This document shows positions 41,081-50,106 of a stretch of 64,000 nucleotides of DNA, in pieces. The notes beneath the pieces were generated by a model. It saw only the letters and a program-made list of their open reading frames with translations, did no database searches and was not told the origin of the DNA. Within the stretch, counting starts at the first letter, position 1; every line of letters starts with the position of its first letter. Position numbers and translations under genes: made by a program. Source of the stretch: Laceyella sediminis (lineage in GTDB: Bacteria; Bacillota; Bacilli; Thermoactinomycetales; Thermoactinomycetaceae); NCBI RefSeq assembly GCF_003003125.1, contig NZ_PVTZ01000007.1, forward strand, positions 62,001 through 126,000, given 5' to 3'.

Positions 41081-42328
41081 CTAGCTGACAATTTGCGCAA
41101 CTTTGACCTTTTTCCCGGGGGATTCTTTCTTTTTGTAGGCCCGGTTTCGCTCTTCTTTCGCTTGCTGATTCATGTGCTCAAAAATCTCGCACAACGGTTC
41201 GGCGGAACCGTGGATATTGCCAACTCCGTACACCATCCGATTTTGTAGCTTCGGCTTGATGGCCTTCATGATCGCTTCCGTCGGTTGGTCTTCCAAATCC
41301 AACAATGTGTTGCATTTAATGAGACCCGCCTGATAGGCCTCCACGATCGGTTGCGTCGTTTGGCCGATCACCACCAACGTATCTATCTGCATGTGCGGCA
41401 ACACATCCCTAGCAAACTGTTCTGTGCGATCCACCCGGTCCGGACGGCAATTCATCACCACAATGGGATCTTGCGTCGGATAGCCCAGCATTTTGACCCG
41501 CTCCCAAATATTCAAGGTGGAAGCCGCGTCATTAGCCGCGAATCCATTCACAAAGTAAGAGGGTGTGTCACTATGTTCCAATGGCAGAATCCGCATGGCA
41601 CCCGGGTCGGGATGCGCGTTAAGCATGCCACGGAATGCCGTTTCTTCATCAATCCCCACCGCTTCTGCAACCGCTAGCGCCAAAGCGGCGTTCTCAGGAA
41701 AGACCATGTAATCAAATTGACGTAAAAATTTCTCGGAAATACGGGAGTTATCGGCAACATGTACTTGTGTTTTACGTTGCCTTGCCACGCGTTTGAAAAA
41801 AGGAACATACGGCCCGTCCGACACGATCAAGTGACCGTTGTATGGGATGGTAGCTGTAAAAGCGTCAGCCACTTCGCGCAGGGTAGGTCCCATCACATCC
41901 ATGTGGTCCTCCAGCACATTTACGATCACCCCAACATTGGCTTGTAACATCTCTTCTTGGAAAATGATCTGATAGTCAGGATTTACCGCCATACATTCAC
42001 TCACCAGACAGTTGGCTCCCATCCGAGCCGTTTCAGCCACCACCACTTTTTGTTCGCGGATATTGGGACCTTCCAACCGTCTTTTGATCGGCTTCTCTTC
42101 ATCCTTGTACCAATAAATCATGCGCGCCGCCGTTCCTGTCGTCTTGCCGACTGCGCGGTATCCCGCCTCCACCATCACCCCGGTGATCAGGCGCGTAACG
42201 GTCGATTTACCGCGAATCCCGTTGATGTTGATACGCAGCGGAATCGAATCAATATTCTTCTGGTGTTTCCGCTTTTCCCAAATTCCTAAAAATAAAAGAA
42301 TGCCCATAAATATGGGGATGAGCCACAT
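41081..42328 (-). CDS. capB: Poly-gamma-glutamate synthase CapB/PgsB
   Basis: 415 residues; start at 42328 with AGGAG 9 bases upstream (an ATG three codons earlier abuts it). One N-terminal membrane helix, then an ATP-dependent amide ligase of the Mur/FPGS type: P-loop INGIRGKSTVTRL, KTTGTAA, VLEDHMDVMGPT, VMNCRPDRVDR and YGVGNIHG. It polymerises glutamate through gamma-carboxyl amide bonds. First gene of the minus-strand operon capB-capC-capA-ggt-unknown. The 325-bp upstream region has no convincing sigma-A promoter. Confidence 0.95.
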   Translation of the reverse strand: MWLIPIFMGILLFLGIWEKRKHQKNIDSIPLRININGIRGKSTVTRLITGVMVEAGYRAVGKTTGTAARMIYWYKDEEKPIKRRLEGPNIREQKVVVAETARMGANCLVSECMAVNPDYQIIFQEEMLQANVGVIVNVLEDHMDVMGPTLREVADAFTATIPYNGHLIVSDGPYVPFFKRVARQRKTQVHVADNSRISEKFLRQFDYMVFPENAALALAVAEAVGIDEETAFRGMLNAHPDPGAMRILPLEHSDTPSYFVNGFAANDAASTLNIWERVKMLGYPTQDPIVVMNCRPDRVDRTEQFARDVLPHMQIDTLVVIGQTTQPIVEAYQAGLIKCNTLLDLEDQPTEAIMKAIKPKLQNRMVYGVGNIHGSAEPLCEIFEHMNQQAKEERNRAYKKKESPGKKVKVAQIVS

Positions 42329-42661
42329 TCTTCTCATCTCCTATTCAAGAGTTAATCAATCCGTATTGCACCACAACATCTTATATAATAAAGAATTCTA
42401 AAAGAGTTGCTACATCTAAAATTTGTCTACATCATGAATCTCCTGCTATATAAAGGAATAACAACCTATCCTACCTGTATTTCTTTATTCGAAGCAATAA
42501 TAGATTTTGAATCCATCAATATTTACCATTAAAACAATATAATTAATCGAGGCAAATGGTTAAGCATGTGTTCATTCAGCGCTTTGCACAGAGGGGCTCG
42601 CCTCCAACTATGGTTGACAATAAAAAAGCTCTGGCCTGATGCCAGAACTTTTTCTCCGGGT
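42329..42661. other. Intergenic region upstream of the capsule operon
   Basis: About 330 AT-rich bases presumed to hold the cap operon promoter. No consensus sigma-A promoter could be assigned. The right end carries a terminator (42628-42652) for the yuzD gene. No gene seen. Confidence 0.6.
42628..42652 (-). terminator. Terminator of yuzD
   Basis: Minus strand AGTTCTGGC/GCCAGAGCT stem followed by TTTTTT. Confidence 0.75.
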
Positions 42662-42982
42662 TCAACTTAATTGCTTTACCCCCACACGCTCGATTTTTTG
42701 ACAGATTTCTTTCAATTTGGGGTTTCCTTCCGCTACAATCTCTCCTTCGATGACGACCACCGGATACCAGAGATCTTCATCCAGCACCCGCTTGGCGAAC
42801 GCCACCGTTTCCGCCGAGCCAACCGGTTCATGGATATCCACGTAGCGCACATCCACTTGTTCACCGTATTTCCTTTTTAAAGCCGCTTCCAGCCAAGACG
42901 ATGTCTCTTTGGCTGAAGGGAAATTGACGCAACTGGGGCAAATCTGCTCAGCGCCATACACAAATACGGTTATCGTTTTCAT
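42662..42982 (-). CDS. yuzD: YuzD family (DUF1462) protein
   Basis: 106 residues; start at 42982 with GGGGAAAGAG about 9 bases upstream. The opening TVFVYGAEQICPSCVNFPSAKETSSWLEAALKRKYG is a thioredoxin-like fold with a CPSC motif, and WYPVVVIEGEIVAEGNP follows, as in YuzD proteins. The CxxC suggests a redox or Fe-S role, unproven. It sits between the cap operon and mccAB, 27 bases from mccB on the same strand, so it may share the mccAB transcript. Confidence 0.88.
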   Translation of the reverse strand: MKTITVFVYGAEQICPSCVNFPSAKETSSWLEAALKRKYGEQVDVRYVDIHEPVGSAETVAFAKRVLDEDLWYPVVVIEGEIVAEGNPKLKEICQKIERVGVKQLS

Positions 42983-43008
42983 TGATGTCAACTCTTTCCC
43001 CTGGAAGA

Positions 43009-44142
43009 TTAGGATAAAGCCTGTTCCAAATCCATCAACAAATCTTCTCCGTCTTCCACTCCCACAGAGATACGGATCAATCCATCGGTGATCCCCAGCT
43101 CACGCCGCCGTTCGGCAGGAATGGAAGCGTGCGTCATCCGCGCGGGCACGGAAATCAAACTCTCGATCGCTCCCAAGCTTTCAGCTAACACAAAATAACG
43201 CGCTTTTTCCATGACTTGGTCAGCCAGTTCCGCACTGCCGACGTCAAAGGAGACGATCCCCCCAAAGCCTCGGGCCTGTTTAGCCGCCACTTCATGTCCT
43301 GGATGCTGAGCGAGGCCGGGATAGTACACTTTTTGCACCCGGTCATGCTCGCTTAACCATGTCGCCAGCATGTGGGCGTTTCGTTCATGCTGTTTCATTC
43401 GCAAGCCAAGGGTGCGAATCCCACGCATCAATAGCCATGAATCTTGCGGGCCGAGAATGCCGCCGATCGAATTTTGCAGAAAATGCAGCTCTTCCCCCAA
43501 TTGCGCGTCTTTGGTCACAATGATGCCAGCTACCACATCGCTGTGGCCACCCAAATACTTGGTGGCACTGTGAATCACCACGTCAGCCCCCAGGTCGAGC
43601 GGGTTTTGCCAATAGGGGGTGAGGAATGTGTTGTCCACGGCCAACAAAGCGCCTGCTTCCCGCGCAATGTGCGACAACGCTTCAATATCGCTCACTTTAA
43701 GGAGCGGATTACTGGGGGTTTCCATATAAATCGCCTTCGTATTGGGCTTTAGCGCCGCGCGCACTGCATCCGGATCACTGGTGTCCACGAAGGTAACATT
43801 GAGACCCATCCGGTTGAAGACACGGCTGATCACCCGGTACGTTCCCCCGTACACATCGTCACCCACAATCAAGTGGTCGCCGGTGTTAAAGAGAGACAGG
43901 AAAGTGGAGATCGCCGCCATGCCCGACGAGAAAGCCAAGCCTCTCGCTCCGTTTTCCAGATCAGCGATCAACGTCTCCAAAGCAGCTCGAGTGGGGTTTC
44001 CTGTGCGCGAGTACTCATAACCCGCATGTTCTCCCACTCTTTTTTGTTTGTAGGTCGACACTTGATAGATCGGCACACTAACCGCGCCTGTGTGAGGGTC
44101 GCCAAAGACGCCGCCATGAATCATTTTTGTATCCAATTTCAT
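43009..44142 (-). CDS. mccB: Cystathionine gamma-lyase/homocysteine gamma-lyase, MccB type
   Basis: 377 residues. A PLP enzyme that splits cystathionine to cysteine in reverse transsulfuration. The start at 44142 overlaps the mccA stop region (TGA-G-ATG), with AGGGTGG inside the mccA end serving as ribosome site; coupled translation is likely. Family motifs: YSRTGNPTRAALE, YMETPSNPLLKVSDIE, the PLP-lysine block VVIHSATKYLGGHSDVVAG and the C-terminal ESLGAIESLISVPARMTHASIP. A gamma-synthase function cannot be excluded by sequence, but pairing with mccA favours lyase. Confidence 0.92.
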   Translation of the reverse strand: MKLDTKMIHGGVFGDPHTGAVSVPIYQVSTYKQKRVGEHAGYEYSRTGNPTRAALETLIADLENGARGLAFSSGMAAISTFLSLFNTGDHLIVGDDVYGGTYRVISRVFNRMGLNVTFVDTSDPDAVRAALKPNTKAIYMETPSNPLLKVSDIEALSHIAREAGALLAVDNTFLTPYWQNPLDLGADVVIHSATKYLGGHSDVVAGIIVTKDAQLGEELHFLQNSIGGILGPQDSWLLMRGIRTLGLRMKQHERNAHMLATWLSEHDRVQKVYYPGLAQHPGHEVAAKQARGFGGIVSFDVGSAELADQVMEKARYFVLAESLGAIESLISVPARMTHASIPAERRRELGITDGLIRISVGVEDGEDLLMDLEQALS

Positions 44143-44143
44143 C

Positions 44144-45070
44144 TCATACACCACCCTGGTAAATTTTTTTGCTGAGATAGCGTTCACTGCTGTCAGGAAA
44201 GACCGTGACCATCCGAGTCCCTTCCGGTGCCTTTGCCGCCAAACTTAACGCCGCATGGCAAGCCGCACCGGAAGAGCTGCCGACCAGCAATCCCTCTTTC
44301 GCGGCCAATTCCTTCACCAGCCGAAACGCGTCTTCGTCTGATACAGTGACCACTTCATCTATCATATTCCAATCGAAATACTCAGGAAACATCTCCATCC
44401 CAATCCCTTCGGTTTTATGCGGGCCAGGCTCCCCACCAGCGATGATTGAACCCTCTGGCTCCACAATCACCGTTTTAATGTCCGGGTTTTTCTCCTTCAG
44501 ATAGCGTGCCACCCCCATAAACGTACCCGAAGAACCCGCCCCGGCGACGAAGATGTCGATTTTGCCGTCCATCTGCTCCCAGATCTCCGGCCCTGTCGTT
44601 TCATAATGCGTCTGTGGGTTGGCAGGGTTGGTAAATTGTTGAGGGCAATAAGCCCCGGGAATCTCTTTCGTTAATTCCAGCGCTTTGTTCATCGCTCCGA
44701 TCATGCCCTCAGCGGTCGGCGTGTTAACCACTTCCGCACCCAGCGCGCGCATCAGCTCCTGCTTCTCCTCCGAAAACTTCTCCGGCACGACAAAAATCAC
44801 GCGATAACCAGTGCCAACTGCTGCCAAGGCCAAGCCGATGCCTGTGTTTCCCGCTGTCGGCTCAACGATCGTACCGCCCGGCTTAAGCCGTCCGCTCCGT
44901 TCCCCATCCCGGATCAGGCCCATGCCCAAGCGGTCTTTGACACTGCCTCCAGGATTGAAATACTCCAGTTTGGCATACAGCTCGACCCCTTTGGCCAACC
45001 CCATGCGATGCAAACGCATCATCGGCGTGTGGCCAATCAACTCTCTAATATCGTCAACAATCATTTTTTT
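44144..45070 (-). CDS. mccA: O-acetylserine-dependent cystathionine beta-synthase/cysteine synthase family, MccA type
   Basis: 308 residues; start at 45070 with AAAGGGG 8 bases upstream. PLP fold type II: PLP-lysine motif EYFNPGGSVKDRLG, EPTAGNTGIGLALAA, the ETTGPEIWEQ block characteristic of the CBS/MccA branch, GAGSSGTFMGVARYLKE and VGSSSGAACHAAL. It condenses homocysteine with activated serine to cystathionine. It forms an operon with mccB. The leader (45071-45300) contains an inverted repeat but no T-box or SAM riboswitch features that I could recognise. Confidence 0.92.
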   Translation of the reverse strand, partial: KKMIVDDIRELIGHTPMMRLHRMGLAKGVELYAKLEYFNPGGSVKDRLGMGLIRDGERSGRLKPGGTIVEPTAGNTGIGLALAAVGTGYRVIFVVPEKFSEEKQELMRALGAEVVNTPTAEGMIGAMNKALELTKEIPGAYCPQQFTNPANPQTHYETTGPEIWEQMDGKIDIFVAGAGSSGTFMGVARYLKEKNPDIKTVIVEPEGSIIAGGEPGPHKTEGIGMEMFPEYFDWNMIDEVVTVSDEDAFRLVKELAAKEGLLVGSSSGAACHAALSLAAKAPEGTRMVTVFPDSSERYLSKKIYQGGV

Positions 45071-45432
45071 CATAGGAGTTGCCCCTTTAACCAAATGATA
45101 CAGAAAGAGGGTGGATCGATTTATCACGACACGCGGGCCAGCCTGGGCATGGGGAGCGTTTCAGCTGTTAAGCCGAAGCCAGGCTGCAAGCGCGCCGGTC
45201 AATCCCCTTCTTCCATACATTGTCATCCTCATAATATATAGGACGATATACTCATCTTAACAAGAAACATGTCAACTAAAAAGATCGACTTCGGAACATC
45301 CCGTTTTGCCCCGACTGACAAAGGCATGCCAAATGGACATTGATTTTGTTAAGAAAGTAACCTACAATGAATGTGATTCACCTGCTTTATTGAGTGAACC
45401 CATCTATATGGGAAAGGGGTTGTTTATTAACC
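45071..45432. other. Divergent intergenic region mccA / nifU-like
   Basis: 362 bases with no gene. It contains the nifU-like promoter (45340-45368), a minus-strand TTGACA near 45265-45270 that may serve mccA, and an 8-bp inverted repeat CAGCCTGG (45139-45146) / CCAGGCTG (45179-45186) in the mccA leader. Confidence 0.6.
45340..45368 (+). promoter_or_regulatory. Promoter of the NifU-domain gene
   Basis: TTGATT (45340-45345), 17 bp, TACAAT (45363-45368), about 65 bases before the start codon. Confidence 0.7.
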
Positions 45433-45663
45433 ATGAACGTACAAGAGCGTGTACAAGAAGTATTAGATAAATTGCGTCCGTACATTCAGCGCGACGGCGG
45501 TGACGTGGAATTGGTGGAAATTTCCGATGATGGAATCGTCCGCGTTCGTCTGCTTGGCGCTTGCGGTAGCTGCCCAAGCTCGACAATCACGCTGAAAGCC
45601 GGCATCGAGCGCGCATTGATGGAAGAAATTCCAGAAGTGCGCGAAGTTGAACAAGTTCTCTAA
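45433..45663 (+). CDS. NifU C-terminal domain Fe-S scaffold (YutI-like)
   Basis: 76 residues, a single Nfu domain: [21 protein letters not shown], then [28 protein letters not shown] with the cluster-binding Cys 44 and 47. It carries or repairs [4Fe-4S] clusters for client proteins such as MqnE and other radical-SAM enzymes. The start at 45433 has GGAAAGGGG about 11 bases upstream. It is monocistronic, with its own promoter and terminator. Confidence 0.93.
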   Translation: MNVQERVQEVLDKLRPYIQRDGGDVELVEISDDGIVRVRLLGACGSCPSSTITLKAGIERALMEEIPEVREVEQVL

Positions 45664-45667
45664 GACC

Positions 45668-45699
45668 AAAAACCCTCTACGCGTTAGAGGGGTTTTTCT
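45668..45699. terminator. Terminator of the NifU-domain gene
   Basis: AAAAACCCTCTA/TAGAGGGGTTTTT stem around CGCGT. Confidence 0.85.
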
Positions 45700-45878
45700 T
45701 ATTTTACATAAAAAGGAAGAAAATTGATAGGTATTATTTGAAATCGGACGTTTTTTCCGAATAGTGCGTTTAACAGCGGGTGCCCGTTTGCTACAATGAG
45801 GATAAAAGTCCCTGTGAACGGCAAAAGCCATTGTCGGTCACATTTCGCCACAACTCAGATCATTAGGAGGGACATGCC

Positions 45879-47129
45879 ATGCATGCACCACTTCCCCCTT
45901 CCTCATTGAAGGAAAAACTGCCCCTACTCGGTCCCGGACTGATTGCGGCCGCCACCGGTGTGGGCGCGGGCGACCTGATCGCCGCTCTCGTTGCCGGAAC
46001 GAATTATGGCGTTGCCTTCATCTGGGCGATTCTGCTTGGTTCTCTGTTGAAATACACGCTGAATGAAGGGGTTGGTCGCTACCATTTGGTCACAGGGCAA
46101 ACGCTTTTGCAGGGTTGGCGCACCCTTGGCCGCTGGACGCTCGTGTATTTCGGTGCTTACCTCATGATATGGGGCTTCATCTATGGCGCCGCTGGCCCCA
46201 CCTCCACCGCTCTGGCAGCGACGGCAATGTTTCCACAATTATCGCTCAACACGTGGGCTATCGTGCACAGCTTGCTTGCGTTTGCCCTCATCTTTCTAGG
46301 CCGTTACCAATTGTTCGAACGAGTGATGACCGCTTTGACTGGATTGATGTTTGTAACAGTGGTAGGATCGGCAGTGTTGGTCTTCCCCCATTGGACGAAA
46401 ATCTTTTCAGGTCTCATTCCTAATGCCCCCGACGGTTCTTTCATTTTTGTACTCGGTCTCATCGGCGGGGTAGGCGGTTCCATCACCATGGCCTCTTATG
46501 GCTACTGGATCAAAGAAAAACGCTGGTCCAGCCCGGCTTGGCTGTCAGTCATGCGTCTTGATTCGGGCTTAGCCTATGCGTTGACGGCCATTTTCACCTT
46601 GTCGTTGCTTATCGTGGGTGCAGAATTCCTCTATGGCTCTGGCATCGTCATCCAAGATGAAAAAGGGCTGATCACCTTGGCCCAGATGCTGGGCGACAAG
46701 TTTGGCACTCCCGTTCGCTGGTTGTTCCTGCTAGGATTTTGGTCCGCTTCTTTCACATCCGTGCTAGGGGTGTGGAATGGCGTCTCCTACCTTTTCGCCG
46801 ACTGGATGCGCCAAATTAAACGCGAACCGGACACCACCCCGATCAGCACCACCTCACCCACTTACCGCTTTTATGTCGCTTGGCTCACCTTTCCGCCTAT
46901 GCTTCTACTATTCTGGGGCAAACCCGTCAGTCTCGTCATTCTGTACGGTGTGCTAGGGGCCCTGTTCATGCCTTTTCTAGCCATCACGCTCTTGTTCCTG
47001 CTCAACGCCAAGCAACTGGATGCGGCTTATCGTAACCGGTGGTTAACCAATCTGATGTTGTTGGCTGGTGTGCTTCTGTTTGTGTTGCTAGCCGCGCAAG
47101 AAATTTGGCGCATTTTCTCAAGCTCATAA
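45879..47129 (+). CDS. Nramp-family membrane transporter with altered metal-site motifs
   Basis: 416 residues with about 10-11 membrane helices; AGGAGGG lies 7 bases upstream. The first helix reads GPGLIAAATGVGAGDLIAALVAG, aligning with canonical Nramp helix 1 but with GAGD where DPGN is expected; the helix 6 region reads GGSITMASYGYWIKEKRW where the MPH motif is expected. Canonical Nramps use these residues to bind Mn2+ or Fe2+. Divergent Nramp-related clades with other specificities are known. The substrate is therefore uncertain; proton-coupled metal import should not be assumed. Single gene with a bidirectional terminator after it. Confidence 0.85.
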   Translation: MHAPLPPSSLKEKLPLLGPGLIAAATGVGAGDLIAALVAGTNYGVAFIWAILLGSLLKYTLNEGVGRYHLVTGQTLLQGWRTLGRWTLVYFGAYLMIWGFIYGAAGPTSTALAATAMFPQLSLNTWAIVHSLLAFALIFLGRYQLFERVMTALTGLMFVTVVGSAVLVFPHWTKIFSGLIPNAPDGSFIFVLGLIGGVGGSITMASYGYWIKEKRWSSPAWLSVMRLDSGLAYALTAIFTLSLLIVGAEFLYGSGIVIQDEKGLITLAQMLGDKFGTPVRWLFLLGFWSASFTSVLGVWNGVSYLFADWMRQIKREPDTTPISTTSPTYRFYVAWLTFPPMLLLFWGKPVSLVILYGVLGALFMPFLAITLLFLLNAKQLDAAYRNRWLTNLMLLAGVLLFVLLAAQEIWRIFSSS

Positions 47130-47140
47130 AATGAAACAGC

Positions 47141-47166
47141 CCGGACCTCTAACTGTCCGGGCTTCA
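47141..47166. terminator. Bidirectional terminator between the Nramp-like gene and the opp operon
   Basis: AGCCCGGAC and GTCCGGGCT form a 9-bp stem with a short loop. Confidence 0.75.
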
Positions 47167-47171
47167 ATAGA

Positions 47172-48140
47172 TCATTCGTTATATAAATGGCATGCGACAA
47201 AGTGGTTCGGTTTCGCTTCTTTCCACTCTGGTACCGCCGTGGCGCAGATGTCCATCGCTTTGGGGCAACGCGTGCGGAAGCGGCAACCGCTCGGCGGGTT
47301 GATGGGGCTTGGTACATCCCCTTCCAAAATAATGCGTTCCCGCGTTTTGGCCACTTCTGGATCGGGAATCGGCACCGCCGACAGCAATGCCTCGGTGTAA
47401 GGGTGCAACGGTTCATCATACAGCGCGTCACTTTCCGCCAATTCAACCATGCTACCCAAGTACATCACGCCGACTCGGTCGGAAATGTATTTCACCATTG
47501 ACAAATCATGCGCGATAAAGAGGTAGGTTAACCCTTTTTCTTTTTGCAAGCGGCGCATCAGATTGACCACTTGCGCTTGGATCGACACATCCAACGCGGA
47601 GATCGGTTCGTCGGCGATGATGAAGTCTGGTTCCACCGCCAACGCACGGGCGATCCCGATCCGCTGGCGCTGGCCGCCGCTAAACTCATGCGGAAACCGT
47701 TCAGCATGATCGGCATTCAAACCGACTGTTTCCAACAGCTCTACGACCCGTTTGCGGCGCTCTTCCCCTGTCGCCAAACCATGGATGTCGATACCCTCGG
47801 CGATGATGTCCAACACGTTCATCCGCGGGTTGAGGGACGCGTATGGATCTTGGAAAATCATTTGCATTTCGCGGTTGAATTTCTTCAGCTCTGGGCCTTT
47901 TAAGTCATTTACATTGACACCTTTGAAAGTGACGCTACCAGACGTCGGATTGTACAGTCTGATCAAGGTTCGGCCGATGGTCGATTTGCCGCACCCCGAT
48001 TCACCCACCAAGCCTAGCGTTTCGCCACGGTAGATATCAAAGCTGACCCCGTCGACCGCTTTGACGATTTGGCCGCCGCCCACATCAAAATGCTTTTTGA
48101 GTTCTTTAACGGACAAGATCACTTCTTTGTTTTTACTCAT
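47172..48140 (-). CDS. oppF: Oligopeptide ABC transporter ATP-binding protein OppF
   Basis: 322 residues. Walker [14 protein letters not shown]-loop [14 protein letters not shown], signature [15 protein letters not shown], Walker [13 protein letters not shown], and the oligopeptide-type C-terminal extension with [26 protein letters not shown], a cysteine cluster that binds an Fe-S cluster in related transporters. It powers peptide uptake with OppD. Last gene of the operon; its ATG lies two bases after the oppD stop. Confidence 0.95.
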   Translation of the reverse strand: MSKNKEVILSVKELKKHFDVGGGQIVKAVDGVSFDIYRGETLGLVGESGCGKSTIGRTLIRLYNPTSGSVTFKGVNVNDLKGPELKKFNREMQMIFQDPYASLNPRMNVLDIIAEGIDIHGLATGEERRKRVVELLETVGLNADHAERFPHEFSGGQRQRIGIARALAVEPDFIIADEPISALDVSIQAQVVNLMRRLQKEKGLTYLFIAHDLSMVKYISDRVGVMYLGSMVELAESDALYDEPLHPYTEALLSAVPIPDPEVAKTRERIILEGDVPSPINPPSGCRFRTRCPKAMDICATAVPEWKEAKPNHFVACHLYNE

Positions 48141-48141
48141 C

Positions 48142-49161
48142 TTACTTCCCTCCTACTGCAGCCGTTGGCGGTTTGACTTCGGGCGCCATCGGATGTTGTA
48201 ACCAACATGCCACCTGGTGTGTGGAAGACACCTCATCCAGCTCGGGCATTTCTTGCGTACAAATACTCATCGCATGTTGGCACCGGGCCGCAAAAGGACA
48301 TCCTTGGGGTGGGTCGAGCAAGTTTGGCGGCGTACCCATAATCGGCAGCAATTCTTGGTCGCGGGACAAGTCCAAGCGCGGCATGGAACCCAACAATCCC
48401 CATGTGTACGGATGTTTAGGTTGGTAGAAAATCTCTTCCAATTTTCCGCTTTCCACTACTTTGCCAGCATACATGACAACAACGCGGTCGGCGATATCAG
48501 CCACCACCCCGAGATCATGGGTGATCAGAATAATGGAAGTACCTGTTTTCTCTTGCAGAGCTTTCATCAAGTCAATGATTTGCGCTTGAATCGTCACATC
48601 CAGCGCCGTTGTCGGTTCGTCCGCGATCAGCACCTTCGGTTGGCAAGCCAACGCAATCGCGATCATGGCCCGTTGCCTCATCCCACCGGAAAATTGGTGT
48701 GGGTATTGATCCAATCGCGACTCAGGCGAAGGGATCCCTACCAGGCGCAACATTTCAATCGCTTTTTCCCGCGCCGTCTTTTTGTCTAACTTCTGGTGTT
48801 TGATCAGCCCTTCCATGATCTGCGTGCCGATCGTCAACGTCGGATTTAAGGAGGTCATCGGATCTTGGAAAATCATCGAAATCTCCGAACCCCGGATTTT
48901 CTCCATCTGCTTTTCTGACGCTTTGGTCAAATCAGTGCCTTCAAAAATGATTTCCCCCTGTTTGATCACCCCTGGCGGATTGGGGATTAGCCGCATAATC
49001 GTCTGCGACGTCACACTCTTCCCGCAACCTGACTCACCTACAATCGCGATGGTTTCCCCTTTGTTCAAATGGAAATCAACGCCGCGAACCGCTTTGACTT
49101 CCCCTTTATATGTTTTAAAAGACACATGCAAGTCTTTGACTTCCAAAATTTTGCTCATCAT
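48142..49161 (-). CDS. oppD: Oligopeptide ABC transporter ATP-binding protein OppD
   Basis: 339 residues. Walker [14 protein letters not shown]-loop [14 protein letters not shown], signature [15 protein letters not shown], Walker [13 protein letters not shown], and the C-terminal oligo_HPY region [27 protein letters not shown]. Two adjacent ATG codons (49161, 49158) follow AGGGGGG; either could be used. It works as a heterodimer with OppF under the OppB-OppC pore. Confidence 0.95.
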   Translation of the reverse strand: MMSKILEVKDLHVSFKTYKGEVKAVRGVDFHLNKGETIAIVGESGCGKSVTSQTIMRLIPNPPGVIKQGEIIFEGTDLTKASEKQMEKIRGSEISMIFQDPMTSLNPTLTIGTQIMEGLIKHQKLDKKTAREKAIEMLRLVGIPSPESRLDQYPHQFSGGMRQRAMIAIALACQPKVLIADEPTTALDVTIQAQIIDLMKALQEKTGTSIILITHDLGVVADIADRVVVMYAGKVVESGKLEEIFYQPKHPYTWGLLGSMPRLDLSRDQELLPIMGTPPNLLDPPQGCPFAARCQHAMSICTQEMPELDEVSSTHQVACWLQHPMAPEVKPPTAAVGGK

Positions 49162-49172
49162 CGATTCCCCCC

Positions 49173-50099
49173 CTATTTCCGCATTCTTGGATCTAGTGCG
49201 TCTCTCAATCCATCACCCAATAGGTTAAACGACAAAATGATGATGGACAGAACCACCGACGGGTAGATCAATTGATATGGGAAAATCTGTAGATAGGTAG
49301 ACGCATCGTTAATCAGTACACCCAAACTCGCTTCTGGTGGGCGAATCCCCAATCCGATAAAGGCCAAAAAGGCTTCAAAGAAAATCGCGGATGGAATCGC
49401 AAAGGTGACAGCGATAATGATAGGGCCCATCACGTTGGGAATCAGGTGTTTCAGCAAGATGCGCGCATGGCTCGCTCCCAAGGTACGCGCCGCCAACACG
49501 TATTCTTGTGATTTCAGTTTCATTACCTGCGCCCGCACCACGCGTGCCATCGGCACCCAACCAGTAATCGCCATCGCTATCGCCACGGGGACAATGCCCG
49601 GATCAAAAATTAATAACATCAGAATGATCACAATCAGGTTTGGAATGGAGTACATGACTTCAAGAATCCGCTGCATGACCATATCTACGCGGCCACCAAA
49701 GTAACCGGATATTCCTCCAAATGTGACCCCGATCACCACATCCAAAAATGCCGCTAGGAAAGCAATGGTCAAAGAGATTTTCGCCCCGTACCACACGCGT
49801 TGCCACATGTCGCGGCCTAAGTGGTCCGTTCCAAAATAATGGTCCGAAAAACTTTCTTTGTTCGCGACATCCAGCATTTGCGTTTGCCAGTCATAGTTGT
49901 TGGCCAATGGACCAAAAATAGCTAATAACAGGGTAAGGACAATCAAGGACAATCCCAGCACCGCACCGAGGTTGGAGCGGAAGCGGCCCCATACATCTTG
50001 CCAATAGCCAACCGACTTTCTCGATAAGGCGTCTTGTTCTTTTTTTTCAATCTGCGCCGGTTTAAATAAATCAGGACTTAAATTTTTTGCCTTTTCCAT
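49173..50099 (-). CDS. oppC: Oligopeptide ABC transporter permease OppC
   Basis: 308 residues. A cytoplasmic N-terminal segment, then six membrane helices. The coupling-helix EAA motif is visible as VLAARTLGASHARILLKHLIPNV. HYFGTDHLGRDMWQRVWYGAKISL is the typical OppC/DppC start of the transmembrane domain. AAAGGAG precedes the ATG. It pairs with OppB, whose gene ends just upstream. Confidence 0.95.
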   Translation of the reverse strand: MEKAKNLSPDLFKPAQIEKKEQDALSRKSVGYWQDVWGRFRSNLGAVLGLSLIVLTLLLAIFGPLANNYDWQTQMLDVANKESFSDHYFGTDHLGRDMWQRVWYGAKISLTIAFLAAFLDVVIGVTFGGISGYFGGRVDMVMQRILEVMYSIPNLIVIILMLLIFDPGIVPVAIAMAITGWVPMARVVRAQVMKLKSQEYVLAARTLGASHARILLKHLIPNVMGPIIIAVTFAIPSAIFFEAFLAFIGLGIRPPEASLGVLINDASTYLQIFPYQLIYPSVVLSIIILSFNLLGDGLRDALDPRMRK

Positions 50100-50106
50100 C
50101 TTCCAA

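Noticed and set aside
45071-45300. T-box or SAM riboswitch in the mccA leader
   Set aside because: No T-box sequence, specifier loop or SAM-I core motifs could be found, and no terminator/antiterminator pair is visible.
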